From Dechloromonas denitrificans (GTDB taxonomy: Bacteria > Pseudomonadota > Gammaproteobacteria > Burkholderiales > Rhodocyclaceae): 64,000 nt of DNA. Both the position numbers and the translations under genes were made by a program. Of the stretch, positions 19,045 to 29,444 are shown piece after piece. Numbering within the stretch: position 1 is the stretch's first letter; the number at the start of each line of letters is the position of its first letter. The notes beneath the pieces were generated by a model, which made no database searches, had not been told where the DNA came from, and saw nothing but the letters and a program-made list of their open reading frames with translations. The DNA lies in NCBI RefSeq assembly GCF_020510685.1, contig NZ_CP075185.1:4357001-4421000 (forward strand), read 5' to 3'.

Positions 19045-20498
19045 GAGATTTTGTCTTCCGGGGATTGCTGCGCGGTGGCGGGCTGTTCCCAGCCGCCGCC
19101 GAGCACCTTGTAGAGCTTGATCAGGCTGGTCAGCACGGTCGCTTCGGCCGTCGCCAGGTTGTCTTCGGCGGTCAGCCGGGTGCGTTCGGTTTCCAGCACT
19201 TTCTGGAAGTCGGCCAGACCGGACTGGTAGAGATCGCGGGTCAGCGTCGCCGCATTGCGCGCCGCCTCGGCCGCCGCCCGCCGGGCATCGACCCGCTCGC
19301 GAGAAGCGGCGTAGGCGGTCAGCGCGTTTTCGACTTCTTCCAGCGCGGTCAACACGCTGGCTTCGTAGGAGATCAGCGCCTGTTCCTGCACCGCGCTCTG
19401 GATATCGACCGCGCTGCGCAACTTGCCGCCGTCGAACAAGGTCGCCGCCAGCGTGCCGCTGACCGCCCGGAGCAGCGTGTCGCTGCCGCCCAGCGCGGCG
19501 AAGCTGTAGGCCTGCCAGCCGAAGGAGCCGCCGAGCGCCAGGCTGGGATAACGCGCCGCCTGTTTCTGCCCAACGCGGGCCGTTTCGGCGGCCAGCGTGC
19601 GCTCGGCGACGATCAGGTCTGGCCGCTGGCGCAGCACGTCGGCCGGGATGCCCGCCCCGATGCTCGGCTTGACCGTCGGCAGGGGCTGGGGATTGGCCAG
19701 TTCGGCATGCAGGGCGCCCGGCTGGCGACCGAGCAGCACGGCCAGCCGGTTTTCGGCGGCGCTCAGCCCGACTTCGAGATCCGGGATGCCAGCTCGCGTC
19801 TGTGCGCGGTTGGTCCGCGCCTGCTCGACATCGCTGCTGCTGGCCAGCCCGGCCTGGTTGCGCCACTCGGTAATCTGCAAGGTTTCCGACTGGCTGCTCA
19901 GGTTGTCGCGGGCAATGCCCAGCCGGCGTTGATAGCTGCGCAGCTCGACATAGTTCTGCGCCACTTCGGCGACCAGCGACACGCGGGCGTTCTCCAGACT
20001 GGCCGCGCTCGCCGCCTGATCGGCCGTCGCCGCCTCGACGGCGCGCCGGGTGCCGCCGAAGACATCGATTTCCCAGCTGGCATCGAAGCCGGCATCGTAG
20101 ATGGTCCGTTCCGGCTGGGCACCGATCACCTGTGCGGCCTTGCTGCGGCTGGCCCCGGTCGATGCGGTCAATGCCGGGAAGAAACCGCTGACCGCCTGGG
20201 CCCGACTGGCCCGAGCCTGGCGCAAGCGGGCCTGGGCCAGCCGCAGGTCGAGACTGCCGGCCAGCGCTTCGCCGACCAGCCGGTCGAGCAGCGGATCATT
20301 CAGTTGTTGCCACCAGCGGGCCAGGCTCTCGGCCGGCGCAACCAGTGGCGCGACCGGCGGCGCCGACCAGCTAGCCGGCAAGGACAGGCCGGGCAGACGG
20401 TAGTCGGGACCGACCGCCAGCGGCCAGGCAGTGCAGCCGGAAAGCAGCGCACCAAGCAACACGGCCGACAGGCAGGTGCGGGGAAGAAGTGGGGTCAT
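19041..20498 (-). CDS. NodT-family outer-membrane efflux lipoprotein
   Basis: 485 aa. Lipoprotein signal with lipobox LLSGC near residue 21, then two TolC-like OEP repeats. Typical sequences include VGPDYRLPGLSLPASW near the N-terminus, LVGEALAGSLDLRLAQARLRQARA and IPADVLRQRPDLIVAERTLAAETARVGQKQAARYPSL. It forms the trimeric exit channel for the MacA/MacB-like pump in the same operon. Start MTPLLPR gives a complete lipoprotein signal, and the sequence upstream is not family-like. Confidence 0.92.
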   Translation of the reverse strand: MTPLLPRTCLSAVLLGALLSGCTAWPLAVGPDYRLPGLSLPASWSAPPVAPLVAPAESLARWWQQLNDPLLDRLVGEALAGSLDLRLAQARLRQARASRAQAVSGFFPALTASTGASRSKAAQVIGAQPERTIYDAGFDASWEIDVFGGTRRAVEAATADQAASAASLENARVSLVAEVAQNYVELRSYQRRLGIARDNLSSQSETLQITEWRNQAGLASSSDVEQARTNRAQTRAGIPDLEVGLSAAENRLAVLLGRQPGALHAELANPQPLPTVKPSIGAGIPADVLRQRPDLIVAERTLAAETARVGQKQAARYPSLALGGSFGWQAYSFAALGGSDTLLRAVSGTLAATLFDGGKLRSAVDIQSAVQEQALISYEASVLTALEEVENALTAYAASRERVDARRAAAEAARNAATLTRDLYQSGLADFQKVLETERTRLTAEDNLATAEATVLTSLIKLYKVLGGGWEQPATAQQSPEDKIS

Positions 20499-20595
20499 GA
20501 AAACTCGCGTGGGCGCATGGCGACATGGGTCATCGCCGCAGTGCAGCAAATGATAACGGGGGTAGATGTTAATTCCGGTAAAGAGCGCGGCTATT

Positions 20596-21840
20596 TCACT
20601 TCCGCCGCAATTCACCGACCGGCTCCAGCCAGCGCTCGGCATCACGAGCCAGCCACTCCTCGGCAATCGGGTCTTTTTTAACCTGGGCATCGAGAAAGGC
20701 CACGCTCAGGCGCTGGATGGCGATGACCTGCCGTGCGCTGTTCGCCACCGGAAAGGCCGACATGCCGCCCAGCGCGGCAACGCCACGTATGCCGCCGCCC
20801 GGCCCTCCGCGACCGCCGCCCGAAGGCATGCCGCCGCCTCCACCACCTGGACCGCCACCGCTCCCCAGGCCACCGCCGCCTGGCCCGGCCGATTCGCCGC
20901 GTCCCGCCTCGGGCGCTTCCTGCACTTGCGGCGGACCACCCGACAACACGCGATGCGAACCGCCGGAGAGCAACAGCAAATACTTGTCGCCCTCCGGCAT
21001 GTAGGTGAAGGGCGCCAGGCGAGCGGCCAGCGAAGTGACGACGGCAAAACTGTCGCTGTCCTCGGTCGCCGTCGCCGCGAAGACCGGTATCCGGATCGCG
21101 CCAAAGCGCTTGGCGAAGCCGCCACCGGCCGCGTTGGCGTAGGGGCTGAGCAGGATGGCGGCACGCGGCGGATTTTTCAGCACCGGCAGGTTCACGCCGC
21201 TGCTGGACTCGCCGGCCAGCGCCTGCACTGTCTGCGCGCCCAGGTCGTAGCCGGCCAGCACGGTGGCCGCTGGGTCGATCCGGTCAAAGGGCGGCGTGCC
21301 GCGCGCCAGCCGCTTGTCGAGTTCAAGCAGTACGCTGTCCACGGCGCGCAGCCGTTCGTTGAGCGCCGCCGTCGCATAGTTTTCACGGGCCAGCGCGGTG
21401 AAATCGGCGTTCTTCGCATAGCGCCCCTGCAGGGCGGCCGCCCCGAAGCGGTTCGGCTGCAGGCTGAGCACGGCGTAACCAGCCGCCACCCAGGCGGTTC
21501 GCCAGCTGCGGCCAGCCTCGACCGATTCGCCAAGACCGGGCAGATAGACGATCAGCGGATAACGGCCGGCTTCGCGCGGCAAGGTGAGGGTGACGGGGAT
21601 TTCGCCGGGCGCTGCTGGGTCGCTGCTCAGCCAGCTTTCGCTGTAGGTTTCGGCGACGTAGCGACGCTCCGGCTGGTAGGCCCGCTCGGCGTAGCGGCGC
21701 ATCTCCGGATCGTCCGCCGTGGCCGGTCGGCGCTGGCTGGTGCAGCCGCTGACCAGCAGCGCCAGGGCGAAGACGGCGAACCACAGCGGCGGGCGGTCGG
21801 CGCCGGCGAGAAAGGGCGAAAAAGCCGAGGTATTGAGCAT
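20596..21840 (-). CDS. Lipoprotein alpha/beta-hydrolase-like protein with Asp at the nucleophile position
   Basis: 414 aa. Lipobox LLVSGC (Cys33) predicts an outer-membrane or periplasmic lipoprotein. The fold pattern follows PAF-acetylhydrolase/dienelactone hydrolases: strand with oxyanion loop PLIVYLPGLGES (95-106), nucleophile elbow at 197-201 reading GYDLG, acidic residues near D261/D263, and His296 in GGSHRV. The elbow residue is Asp199 rather than Ser or Cys. A glycine-rich low-complexity insert (319-350) follows the putative His. The substrate is unknown. It lies 15 bases after the M48 protease gene. Confidence 0.65.
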   Translation of the reverse strand: MLNTSAFSPFLAGADRPPLWFAVFALALLVSGCTSQRRPATADDPEMRRYAERAYQPERRYVAETYSESWLSSDPAAPGEIPVTLTLPREAGRYPLIVYLPGLGESVEAGRSWRTAWVAAGYAVLSLQPNRFGAAALQGRYAKNADFTALARENYATAALNERLRAVDSVLLELDKRLARGTPPFDRIDPAATVLAGYDLGAQTVQALAGESSSGVNLPVLKNPPRAAILLSPYANAAGGGFAKRFGAIRIPVFAATATEDSDSFAVVTSLAARLAPFTYMPEGDKYLLLLSGGSHRVLSGGPPQVQEAPEAGRGESAGPGGGGLGSGGGPGGGGGGMPSGGGRGGPGGGIRGVAALGGMSAFPVANSARQVIAIQRLSVAFLDAQVKKDPIAEEWLARDAERWLEPVGELRRK

Positions 21841-21855
21841 TTATCTGGTTTTCAT

Positions 21856-23370
21856 TTATTGGAAAGTCGCGGCGGTCAATCCGGCGGCGCCCGGCGCGCC
21901 TTGGCCGGCACTCTGGGCGCGTTTGCCGCGCAAGGCTTTCAGGCGGCTTTCGATGACCAGCAGTTCGCGGGTATCCGCCCCCTGGCCGCTATCGGCGCGC
22001 AAGGCGAGTTCAAGTTGTTCGACTGCCCCGGCGCTGTCACCCAGCGCGGCGTAATATTCGCCTTGATGGCGATGCGACTGCATGCCGTTGCCCAGTGCCG
22101 CATAGGCCTCGGCGGCGACCTGATGCAGGCTGGCATCGCCGGCGCGGCTGACCAGCGCCTGTTCGGCAAAACGGACCAGTTCGCCATAACGGCGTTCGTG
22201 CAGCAGGATTCGCGGGTAGTCATGGACCAGTTGCAGGTGCTGCGGATAACGGGCCAGCGCCTTTTCGTAACGCCGCTGCGCCGCCTGATATTGGCCGGCC
22301 TGCTGCAGGATCTGGCCGGCCAGGGCCTCGATCATCGGATGCTGCACGCCGTCGCGCTCCAGCCCGTCGATTTCCTTCAGGGCGCGCGGCAAATCCTTGG
22401 CCCGCAACAGCGCGGCGGCCAGCCCGTAGCGGGTCGCCGCCCGATCCTGAAAGCGCTTCTCGGCCAGGCGGCTGGTGAAATCGTTCACCGCATCTTCCGG
22501 CCGACCGTCGTAACTGTGCAGCAGGGCGCGGACGAAATGGAAATCCGGGCTGTCGGCGATCTGCCGGTAAGGGACGCGGGCCTCGCGGTCCTGCGCATCG
22601 GCCACGCGCTCGTGGGTCATCGGGTGACTGCGCAGATAGGAGGGCGTCGCACCTTCCTGGCCGCGCACCGCCTGTTGCAGGCGCTCGAAGAAACCGGCCA
22701 TGGCGCGGCTGTCGAAGCCGGTCCGCTCGAGCAGGGCAAAGCCGATGCGGTCGGCCTCGCGTTCATGCTCGCGCGTGTAGTTGATCTGGCTCTGCACCTG
22801 GGTGGCCATCGTCGTGCTCATCGCCGCCGAGGCGACCTGACCGTTGCCGCTGTGGGCGGCAACCAGCGCCGCCAGCAGCGCCGCCATCGTGACCATCTGC
22901 GTGTTGGCGCTGGCCGCCATCTGGCGGGCGATGTGATGCTGGGTAACGTGGGTGATTTCGTGAGCCAGCACCGAAGCCAGCTCGCTTTCGCTGCGCGCCG
23001 CCTGAATCAGCCCGGCATTGACGCCGACGAAGCCGCCCGGCATGGCGAAAGCGTTGATTTCCGAGGACGGCACGGCAAAAAAGGTGAAGTCCGGATGACT
23101 GGCCGTCAGCCCGGCCACCAGCCGCTGACCGATGGCATCCAGATAGGCATTGACCTCCGGATCGTCGAGATAGCCGCCGCTGGCGCGAATCTGCGCCATC
23201 GACTGCTCGCCGAGGCGCCGCTCGTCCTGCGGCGTCACCATAGCCTGGGCGGCATCGCCGAGATCGGGCAGCTCGTCATCGGCGACGACTGCGGACGACC
23301 GGGCGAACAGGGCAAAAATCAGGGCTGCCGCAGCAGCCCTGTTCCGGCGATGGGTCACGCCGCGCATCAT
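21856..23370 (-). CDS. BepA-like M48 periplasmic metalloprotease with TPR region
   Basis: 504 aa. Signal peptide (about 1-30), M48 zinc-protease domain with HEITH at 137-141 and third ligand Glu203 in EHEREAD, and a C-terminal TPR-like superhelix (about 270-490). This is the BepA/YfgC architecture, which degrades stalled LptD or BAM substrates and acts as a chaperone for outer-membrane assembly. It directly follows the Spy-like chaperone gene (11 bases), which suggests a joint envelope-stress unit. Confidence 0.9.
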   Translation of the reverse strand: MMRGVTHRRNRAAAAALIFALFARSSAVVADDELPDLGDAAQAMVTPQDERRLGEQSMAQIRASGGYLDDPEVNAYLDAIGQRLVAGLTASHPDFTFFAVPSSEINAFAMPGGFVGVNAGLIQAARSESELASVLAHEITHVTQHHIARQMAASANTQMVTMAALLAALVAAHSGNGQVASAAMSTTMATQVQSQINYTREHEREADRIGFALLERTGFDSRAMAGFFERLQQAVRGQEGATPSYLRSHPMTHERVADAQDREARVPYRQIADSPDFHFVRALLHSYDGRPEDAVNDFTSRLAEKRFQDRAATRYGLAAALLRAKDLPRALKEIDGLERDGVQHPMIEALAGQILQQAGQYQAAQRRYEKALARYPQHLQLVHDYPRILLHERRYGELVRFAEQALVSRAGDASLHQVAAEAYAALGNGMQSHRHQGEYYAALGDSAGAVEQLELALRADSGQGADTRELLVIESRLKALRGKRAQSAGQGAPGAAGLTAATFQ

Positions 23371-23381
23371 CGCTGTTCCGC

Positions 23382-23933
23382 TTACCGGGCCGGCGGTGCT
23401 GGGGGCGTGCGACCGTCGCCGCCCATGCCGCGCGGTTCTTCACCCCGGTTGCGCGGACCGTTGGCGCCCGACTTGATCTCGGCCAGTTGCTTGCGTTGTT
23501 CCGGTGTCAGGACTTCGAAGATCTGCCGATCCGCCTTGACGCGGGCCTGTGCCATGTCGGCCACCGACTTGCCCAGCGCATCGCCCAGCGCCCGGGCCTT
23601 GGCTTCGCTGTAATCCGGCGCGGCCGCCAGCTTGCGCAGCTCCTCCTCGGCCTTTTGATGGGCCTTGGCCATGTCGCGCAGCAGCGGCGCCTGGGCATGC
23701 ATGATCTCGAACACCTTGTCGCGCTGCGCCTCGGTCAGATTCAGCGCGCGCAGATAATGCGGCCCCATCTTGCCGGCGCGCCCCATCTCGCCGCTGAAAT
23801 GACCGCGGCCGTCCATCGCGCCGCAATCGCCGCGCGGGCCGCCCGGATTGGCGGCGAGCGCCAGAGGAACCGCCAGCACCAGACTGGCTGCGGCAAGAAA
23901 ACGCTTGATATTGCGTGGGGAAATATTGGTCAT
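23382..23933 (-). CDS. Spy/CpxP-like periplasmic LTXXQ protein
   Basis: 183 aa. Signal peptide MTNISPRNIKRFLAAASLVLAVPLALA, a Gly-rich linker, then the LTXXQ region: LNLTEAQRDKVFEIMHAQ (first motif) and EVLTPEQRKQLAEI (second motif). Family members are ATP-independent periplasmic chaperones (Spy) or CpxA inhibitors (CpxP). Start MTNIS has a good SD (AAGGAAAAGGAC). An upstream triple GTAAA repeat matches a CpxR box. A Gly/Pro/Arg-rich tail ends the protein. Confidence 0.85.
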   Translation of the reverse strand: MTNISPRNIKRFLAAASLVLAVPLALAANPGGPRGDCGAMDGRGHFSGEMGRAGKMGPHYLRALNLTEAQRDKVFEIMHAQAPLLRDMAKAHQKAEEELRKLAAAPDYSEAKARALGDALGKSVADMAQARVKADRQIFEVLTPEQRKQLAEIKSGANGPRNRGEEPRGMGGDGRTPPAPPAR

Positions 23934-24012
23934 GTCCTTTTCCTTTCGGGTCAATTGACAGACTGGCAAGAGCCGGCCTGCGACAGGACAAATACTCCGC
24001 CAATAAGCGGTC

Positions 24013-24031
24013 CCGCGCGGTTAGCGCGCGG
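24013..24031. repeat. GC-rich hairpin in the spy leader region
   Basis: CCGCGCG (24013-24019), loop GTTAG, CGCGCGG (24025-24031): a perfect 7-bp stem in the 210-base gap between the Spy-like gene and thiC, directly adjacent to the CpxR-type box. It has no T-tract, so it is not an intrinsic terminator. Confidence 0.5.
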
Positions 24032-24055
24032 TAAATGAACGTAAATGAACGTAAA
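24031..24055 (+). promoter_or_regulatory. Triple GTAAA-N5 repeat, CpxR-type box upstream of the Spy-like gene
   Basis: Three GTAAA half-sites at 24031, 24041 and 24051 are each separated by TGAAC, an exact 10-bp phase. The CpxR consensus is GTAAA-N5-GTAAA, so this contains two overlapping perfect boxes. It lies about 100 bases upstream of the Spy-like gene, whose family is a classical Cpx/Bae target. No cpxRA genes are in the window. Confidence 0.6.
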
Positions 24056-24082
24056 TCGGGTAACAGCGTCGCAGCGTTCGCC

Positions 24083-24117
24083 AAAAAGCAGAAAGGCGAC
24101 TGGATCAGCCGCCTTTC
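24083..24117 (-). terminator. Intrinsic terminator downstream of thiC
   Basis: On the minus strand a 12-bp stem (GAAAGGCGGCTG paired with CAGTCGCCTTTC, one G-U pair) with loop ATC is followed by TGCTTTTT. It starts about 27 bases after the thiC stop. Confidence 0.8.
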
Positions 24118-24143
24118 CTTTGCTACCAGCCGTTTGGCGAAGC

Positions 24144-26196
<2,053 letters not shown>

Positions 26197-26277
26197 CTGC
26201 AAGTTACTGGAAACACAGGCAAAATGCAAGAAATGCGATTCGGCGCTCAAGATTTCTCGAAATGAGTCGAAATATAG

Positions 26278-26294
26278 ATTCCAAGACATGGAAT
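26278..26294. repeat. Inverted repeat upstream of the carbonic anhydrase gene
   Basis: ATTCCA-N5-TGGAAT lies 14 bases before the first candidate start codon, just after a direct repeat (TCGAAAT, GAG, TCGAAAT; 26258-26274). The region is AT-richer than its surroundings and may hold the promoter and an operator. No specific regulator is suggested. Confidence 0.3.
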
Positions 26295-26307
26295 TTAAAG
26301 AAAATAA

Positions 26308-27714
26308 ATGGGGCATCACATGCGCTTATTGAGAATTGCCGCTCTCCTGGCCACCCTGCCATTGAGCGTTGCGGCGGCACCAACCTGGCAGACCATATCG
26401 TCCGAGCCGGGCAAGCGTATCGAACTCGACCGCACCAGCATCAAGCGCGAAGGCAACATCGTCCAGGCCCAGGGGCGGATCGTTCTCGAGAAGGAACTGA
26501 TCGACATCCGCTCCGGTGGCGGCTATCGGATCATCGAGGCGATCACCCGCTATGACTGCGGATCGCGCAATGCCAACACGATCAAGCGGATCTACAAGAA
26601 AAACGAAAACGAAACGGTCCGCGAAGAAGAACTGAAGGGCGGCCAAGTGCCGGTGCGGAGCGGCACGCTCGACGACAAGGTCCTGCGCGAAGTCTGCCGG
26701 CCGCCCAAGGAAGGTCAGGCGGAACTGGCACAGAAGGCCAACGAGGCAGCCGGCCAGTTGAAGGAGGCCAACGAGGCACTGCTCAAGAAGGAAATGTCCA
26801 AGACGGAAAAATCGCGCCCGATGAAGGCCAACGATACCGAGCAGCCGGCCGTACCGTCGATCAAACCCAACTTGAAGGCAACCGCGGAGTCCGCGAAAGC
26901 ACAGATGCCGGCGGCCGAAAAAGCGACCGCCCCGCACATTGCCGTGCCAAGCGCGGCGGCCACCAAGCCCCGGCGCGGGGCAAAATCCGGCGGCTACATG
27001 CTGGAGCTGGCCGAAGCCGAGCCAGCCCGCCAACACGCCGGCATCCACTGGGATTACGAGGGGACAGGGGGGCCGGAAAACTGGTCCAAACTCGACCCGA
27101 AAAACACCGCCTGCGCGATCGGCCAGCGTCAGTCGCCGATCGACATCCGGGATGGGATCAAGGTCGATGTCGAGCCGATTGTCTTCAAGTACCGGCCGTC
27201 GACTTTCCGCATCGTCGATAACGGCCACACTGTTCAGGTCGCCGTCGGCGACAATTCGATTTCCCTGACCGGCAAGACCTACGAACTGGTGCAGTTCCAT
27301 TTCCATCGCCCCTCCGAAGAAAAGGTCAATGGCCAGCGTTTCGAGATGGTCGTCCATCTGGTGCACAAGGCCGATGACGGTCAGCTGGCTGTCGTTGCCG
27401 TGCTACTCGAACGCGGCCCGGAAAATCCGTTCATCCAGACGCTGTGGAACAACCTGCCGCTCGAGCGGCATCTCGAAGTCTCGCCGCCGACGGCACTGAT
27501 CGATCCGGCGACGATCTTGCCCGGCGCCCGCAGCTATTACACCTACATGGGTTCGCTGACGACGCCGCCGTGCACCGAGGGCGTGCTGTGGCTGGTCATG
27601 AAGCAGCCGGTTCAGGTATCGGAGGAGCAGATCAGCATCTTCTCCCGGCTGTACAGGAACAATGCCCGACCGATCCAGCCGGCGGCAGGCCGCCTGATCA
27701 AGGAAGGTCGTTGA
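26308..27714 (+). CDS. Two-domain periplasmic protein: adhesin-E-like domain fused to alpha-carbonic anhydrase
   Basis: 468 aa. Signal peptide ([20 protein letters not shown]). The N-domain (about 25-130) has [23 protein letters not shown], resembling the surface-adhesin protein E (PF16747) fold, with a Cys pair at 84/130. A charged, low-complexity linker (135-225) follows. The C-domain is an alpha-class carbonic anhydrase (about 245-465) with QSPIDI, zinc ligands H331, H333 and H350 in [10 protein letters not shown] and VVHLVHK, and TTPPCTEGV. It would hydrate CO2 in the periplasm. An alternative ATG at 26320 would remove four residues and has a GGGG SD; either start keeps the signal. Confidence 0.85.
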   Translation: MGHHMRLLRIAALLATLPLSVAAAPTWQTISSEPGKRIELDRTSIKREGNIVQAQGRIVLEKELIDIRSGGGYRIIEAITRYDCGSRNANTIKRIYKKNENETVREEELKGGQVPVRSGTLDDKVLREVCRPPKEGQAELAQKANEAAGQLKEANEALLKKEMSKTEKSRPMKANDTEQPAVPSIKPNLKATAESAKAQMPAAEKATAPHIAVPSAAATKPRRGAKSGGYMLELAEAEPARQHAGIHWDYEGTGGPENWSKLDPKNTACAIGQRQSPIDIRDGIKVDVEPIVFKYRPSTFRIVDNGHTVQVAVGDNSISLTGKTYELVQFHFHRPSEEKVNGQRFEMVVHLVHKADDGQLAVVAVLLERGPENPFIQTLWNNLPLERHLEVSPPTALIDPATILPGARSYYTYMGSLTTPPCTEGVLWLVMKQPVQVSEEQISIFSRLYRNNARPIQPAAGRLIKEGR

Positions 27715-27733
27715 CCGCCGACAAATCGCGGTG

Positions 27734-27765
27734 GTAACTTAATGACCGATCGGTCATTAAGTTAC
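27734..27765. promoter_or_regulatory. 32-bp perfect palindrome, likely operator of the adjacent TetR regulator
   Basis: Half-site GTAACTTAATGACCGA is followed immediately by its exact reverse complement, with the core TGACCGATCGGTCA typical of TetR-family operators. It ends two bases before the ATG of the TetR gene, so it occupies the place of a Shine-Dalgarno sequence. Binding would block transcription, and the RNA hairpin could also affect translation. Confidence 0.75.
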
Positions 27766-27767
27766 CC

Positions 27768-28400
27768 ATGCCTTACAGCCCCGCCCCCCGCAAACGCCGC
27801 AAAGATGCCCGCCCCTCGGAACTGAGCGCGGCCGCCTTGTCGCTGTTTGTCGAAAAAGGCTTTGCTGCCACGCGCCTCGAAGACATCGCGGCCCGCGCCG
27901 GCGTTTCCAAAGGCACGCTCTATCTCTATTTCGACGGCAAGGAAGCCTTGTTCAAGGCGGTCATCCAGGACGGAATCGTGCCCGTCGTGGCCGAAAACGA
28001 GGCAATTGCCGCCCGCCATACCGGATCGACCTTCCTGTTGCTGGAAAAGCTGCTCGACAATTGGTGGGCAGCCATCGGCCAGACCGATTTCGCTGGCATT
28101 CCCAAACTGATGGTGGCCGAGGCCCGCAACTTCCCCGAGGTGGCGCAGTTTTATTACGAGAACGTTATTCGACGCGCCCGCACACTGGTTGGCAACACCC
28201 TCGAACGCGGCATGGCTGCGGGTGAATTCCGGCGAATGGATGTCGAAACCACCATCGATGTCATCATCGCCCCGATCCTGATGCTGCTCATCTGGCGCTT
28301 TTCGATGGCCAACTGCCAGAGTGGCGAGGCCGACGCCGGGCTTTACCTGCGAATTCACATGGACCTGCTGCGCCAAGGCTTGCGTGCGAGTCAGGTATAA
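27768..28400 (+). CDS. TetR/AcrR-family transcriptional regulator
   Basis: 210 aa. N-terminal HTH (about 17-63) with AALSLFVEKGFAATRLEDIAARAGVSKGTLYLYFDGKEALF, followed by a helical ligand/dimer domain containing TFLLLEKLLDNWW and a hydrophobic helix near 165-180. It probably autoregulates through the perfect palindrome immediately upstream and may control the downstream pcm-rhodanese-tolC genes, 60 bases away on the same strand. No SD is visible, so leaderless translation is possible. The effector is unknown. Confidence 0.9.
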   Translation: MPYSPAPRKRRKDARPSELSAAALSLFVEKGFAATRLEDIAARAGVSKGTLYLYFDGKEALFKAVIQDGIVPVVAENEAIAARHTGSTFLLLEKLLDNWWAAIGQTDFAGIPKLMVAEARNFPEVAQFYYENVIRRARTLVGNTLERGMAAGEFRRMDVETTIDVIIAPILMLLIWRFSMANCQSGEADAGLYLRIHMDLLRQGLRASQV

Positions 28401-28441
28401 TTTTATTTTGTCAGAATCAATATATTAGCCCATGCTAATAT
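28396..28441 (+). promoter_or_regulatory. Putative pcm promoter -10 and downstream inverted repeat
   Basis: A perfect TATAAT (28396-28401) overlaps the TetR stop codon. The following AT-rich stretch carries ATATTAGC-CCAT-GCTAATAT (28422-28441), an 8-bp inverted repeat. No good -35 is present at 16-18 bases. This may be the promoter and operator of pcm-rhodanese-tolC, independent of the TetR palindrome. Confidence 0.4.
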
Positions 28442-28460
28442 TAAGCCTGCGGAGACCCAC

Positions 28461-29114
28461 ATGAATATCGAGCAAGCGCGCTTCAACATGATTGAACAGC
28501 AGATCCGGCCTTGGGAAGTTCTGGATCAGCAGGTTCTCGATCTGCTTTTCGTCGTCAAGCGCGAGGATTTCGCTCCGCCCGCCTATCGCAGTCTGGCCTT
28601 CGCCGATCTGGAAATTCCGCTGGGCAGCGGCCAGGTCATGCTGGCCCCGAAGATCGAAGCCAAGATGTTGCAGGAACTGGCCATCAAGAAAACCGACAAG
28701 GTGCTCGAGATCGGCACCGGCAGCGGCTACATGGCCGCCCTGCTGGCCGCTCGCGCCGAGCACGTGGTCAGCGTCGAAGCGCGTCCCGAACTGGCTGAAT
28801 TCGCCAAGCAGAATCTGGCGCGCAGCGGCGTCACCAACGTCACCGTCGAAACCGGCAACGGCGTCAATGGCTGGGCGCAAGGCGGCCCCTACGATGCCAT
28901 CGTCGTCTCCGGCTCGGTTCCGGTCCTGCCCGACGCACTGCTCAAGCAGTTGCGCGTCGGTGGCCGCCTGACGGTAGTGGTTGGCGACGCTCCGGTGATG
29001 GAAGCGCAATTGATCACCTGCACCGCCGAAGGCGTATACAACACCGTCAATCTGTTTGAAACGGTGATTCCGCCGCTCGACGGCGTCGCCGCCAAGGAAA
29101 GCTTCTCGTTGTGA
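28461..29114 (+). CDS. Protein-L-isoaspartate O-methyltransferase family protein
   Basis: 217 aa SAM-dependent methyltransferase of the PCMT family. Glycine-rich motif I is VLEIGTGSGYMAALLAARA (about 76-94); N-terminal ARFNMIEQQIRPWEVLD and PLGSGQVMLAPKIEAKML are typical. Unlike canonical Pcm, the post-motif region lacks a clear isoaspartate-binding pattern, so the substrate may differ. In related genomes it lies between a TetR regulator and tolC. The stop overlaps the rhodanese GTG. Confidence 0.85.
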   Translation: MNIEQARFNMIEQQIRPWEVLDQQVLDLLFVVKREDFAPPAYRSLAFADLEIPLGSGQVMLAPKIEAKMLQELAIKKTDKVLEIGTGSGYMAALLAARAEHVVSVEARPELAEFAKQNLARSGVTNVTVETGNGVNGWAQGGPYDAIVVSGSVPVLPDALLKQLRVGGRLTVVVGDAPVMEAQLITCTAEGVYNTVNLFETVIPPLDGVAAKESFSL

Positions 29115-29437
29115 TTGATCAGGTTCGCGCCTCACAGGTTGCCGCGTGGCTGGCCGACGAGAGTCGGCCCAGCCCGGTGCTGCTCGATGTACGCGAACCC
29201 TGGGAATTCGAGATCTGCCATCTGGAAGGCGCCCGGCACATCCCGATGCATCTCGTGCCCGTCCGTTGCGCCGAGCTGGATCCCGAGCAGGAAATCGTCG
29301 TCATCTGCCATCACGGCGCCCGCAGTTTTCAGGTTGCAATGTTCCTCGAGAACCGGGGTTTTGGCGCCGTCCATAATCTGGCGGGCGGTGTCGAGGCCTG
29401 GGCGACGGAAGTTGACCCAACCATGTGTCGTTACTGA
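29111..29437 (+). CDS. Single-domain rhodanese (sulfurtransferase)
   Basis: 108 aa, GTG start inside the pcm stop (GTGA). One rhodanese domain: LLDVREPWEFEICHLEGARHIPM (CH2A motif) and active-site loop ICHHGARSFQVA with the catalytic Cys. It transfers sulfane sulfur; the physiological acceptor is unknown. It is positioned between pcm and tolC, seven bases before tolC. Confidence 0.9.
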   Translation: MIDQVRASQVAAWLADESRPSPVLLDVREPWEFEICHLEGARHIPMHLVPVRCAELDPEQEIVVICHHGARSFQVAMFLENRGFGAVHNLAGGVEAWATEVDPTMCRY

Positions 29438-29444
29438 GAAAGAC

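Noticed and set aside
20566..23613. Very long open frame on the plus strand (about 1000 codons) opposite the hydrolase, protease and Spy-like genes
   Set aside because: Its translation is Arg/Gln/His-rich with no family pattern, while the minus strand encodes clear signal peptides, HEITH and LTXXQ motifs. It is a GC-rich antisense shadow.
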